Source of the DNA: Gemella sp. | Lineage (GTDB): Bacteria > Bacillota > Bacilli > Staphylococcales > Gemellaceae | DNA length: 33,236 bases | Assembly: GCA_030529855.1 (NCBI GenBank) | Contig: JAUMWC010000021.1 | Span: forward strand, 1-33,236 | Direction of reading: 5' to 3' | Shown: positions 32,824 through 33,236 of the stretch, one piece after another | Layout of the letters: every line of letters starts with the position of its first letter | Position numbering within the stretch: the stretch's first letter is position 1 | Notes under the pieces: model-generated | Seen by the model: the letters and a program-made list of their open reading frames with translations, nothing else | What the model was told of the DNA's origin: nothing | The model's database searches: none | Program-made: the position numbers and the translations under genes

Positions 32824-33236
32824 TTACCCCCAAATACGACGAATTTCGTCTTTGAATTCACGTGCTGCTGCAGCTGGATTTTCAGCTTCAGTTATTCCAC
32901 GTCCAGCGATGAATGTGTAAACATCTACTCCTTCAAATAATTTTAGAGTTGATACATCTAATCCTCCTGTTACAGATACACGGAATCCCATATCAATAAG
33001 TTTCTTAACTTTGTTAAGGTCTCTCTCTCCCCAAGTTTCCCCTGCTAATAGAGCATCTCTTGATTGGTGGTAAATTGCTTGAGAAATTCCTGCATCTAAC
33101 CATAATTGAGCTTGTTCATATGTCCAGTCTCCGTATAATTCGATTTGGATTTCTCCTTTATCTCCATTAACTTCTTTAATTGCTTTTAATGCTGCTTCCA
33201 TTGTTGGAATAGTTGCTGAACAGATACATGTCATCC
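32824..33236 (-). CDS. ulaD: 3-keto-L-gulonate-6-phosphate decarboxylase UlaD, C-terminal part
   Basis: About 137 residues are visible; the N-terminal third (roughly 80 residues of a protein of about 215) lies beyond the right edge. The enzyme decarboxylates 3-keto-L-gulonate 6-phosphate to L-xylulose 5-phosphate. The visible part fits the orotidine-decarboxylase superfamily barrel: QIELYGDWTYEQAQLWLDAG, YHQSRDALLAGETWGERDL (the catalytic-helix region of UlaD) and VSVTGGLDV...FIAGRGITEAENPAAAA, the phosphate-binding end. The Met near the edge aligns with an internal position of UlaD and is not a start codon. Confidence 0.93.
   Translation of the reverse strand, partial: MTCICSATIPTMEAALKAIKEVNGDKGEIQIELYGDWTYEQAQLWLDAGISQAIYHQSRDALLAGETWGERDLNKVKKLIDMGFRVSVTGGLDVSTLKLFEGVDVYTFIAGRGITEAENPAAAAREFKDEIRRIWG

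Noticed and set aside
32820..32861. Longer N-terminus of UlaE starting at 32861
   Set aside because: It overlaps ulaD by 38 bases and lacks an RBS; MARPIGIYE at 32819 matches the family start and has GGGGGT before it.

Overview
The window is AT-rich DNA from a low-GC Gram-positive (Firmicute) bacterium. The evidence is strong GGAGG ribosome binding sites, short intergenic gaps, TTGACA/TATAAT promoters 17 bases apart, a T-box riboswitch, a CtsR heat-shock operator, a lipoprotein-type binding protein and RadA/ClpC/RecR/YbaB of Firmicute type. A Gemella-like organism fits best (inference only; no marker such as rRNA is present). Most genes lie on the minus strand.

Left part (1-5700): a possible IS3-family insertion-sequence end sits at the left edge, directly beyond an ABC importer operon of the TrpXYZ type (two tandem binding proteins, permease, ATPase). 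Next to it is a stand-alone ATP-grasp ligase gene. Both transcription units are preceded by paralogous leaders of about 240 bases. Each leader carries a good promoter, a strong RBS, a 13-codon leader ORF with three consecutive Tyr codons (M-x-F-I-x-N-x-YYYS-x-x), a chain of mutually exclusive helices and a terminator. This looks like ribosome-mediated tyrosine attenuation used twice in one locus, and is the main find of the window.

Housekeeping part (5700-19040): an S1-domain protein, transketolase 1, recR and ybaB form one probable operon. dnaX, which lacks the usual zinc-binding cysteines, lies upstream. Divergent from dnaX is the potassium-uptake pair trkA-trkH. After it come a two-gene operon of unknown function (a 51-residue protein and a protein made of three repeats) and the heat-shock operon ctsR-clpC-radA. 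That operon has a clear CtsR box and no mcsA/mcsB between ctsR and clpC.

Middle part (19040-24830): a candidate small RNA and a small membrane protein precede a polar amino-acid ABC importer. The importer is controlled by a T-box leader that has one complete sensing stem but two successive antiterminator/terminator modules; the specifier reads most simply as CGU (Arg). On the plus strand follow lysS, a secreted or surface-anchored EndoU-type endoribonuclease and a small acidic protein that is probably its immunity partner.

Right part (24830-33236): a chromate-family (ChrA) transporter with a TTG start, then an L-ascorbate utilisation cluster: ulaD (cut by the window edge), ulaE, ulaF, a PRD-type regulator, ulaG and a second transketolase. 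UlaG, D, E and F turn ascorbate 6-phosphate into D-xylulose 5-phosphate, which the adjacent transketolase can feed into the pentose phosphate pathway. The ascorbate PTS genes are not in the window.
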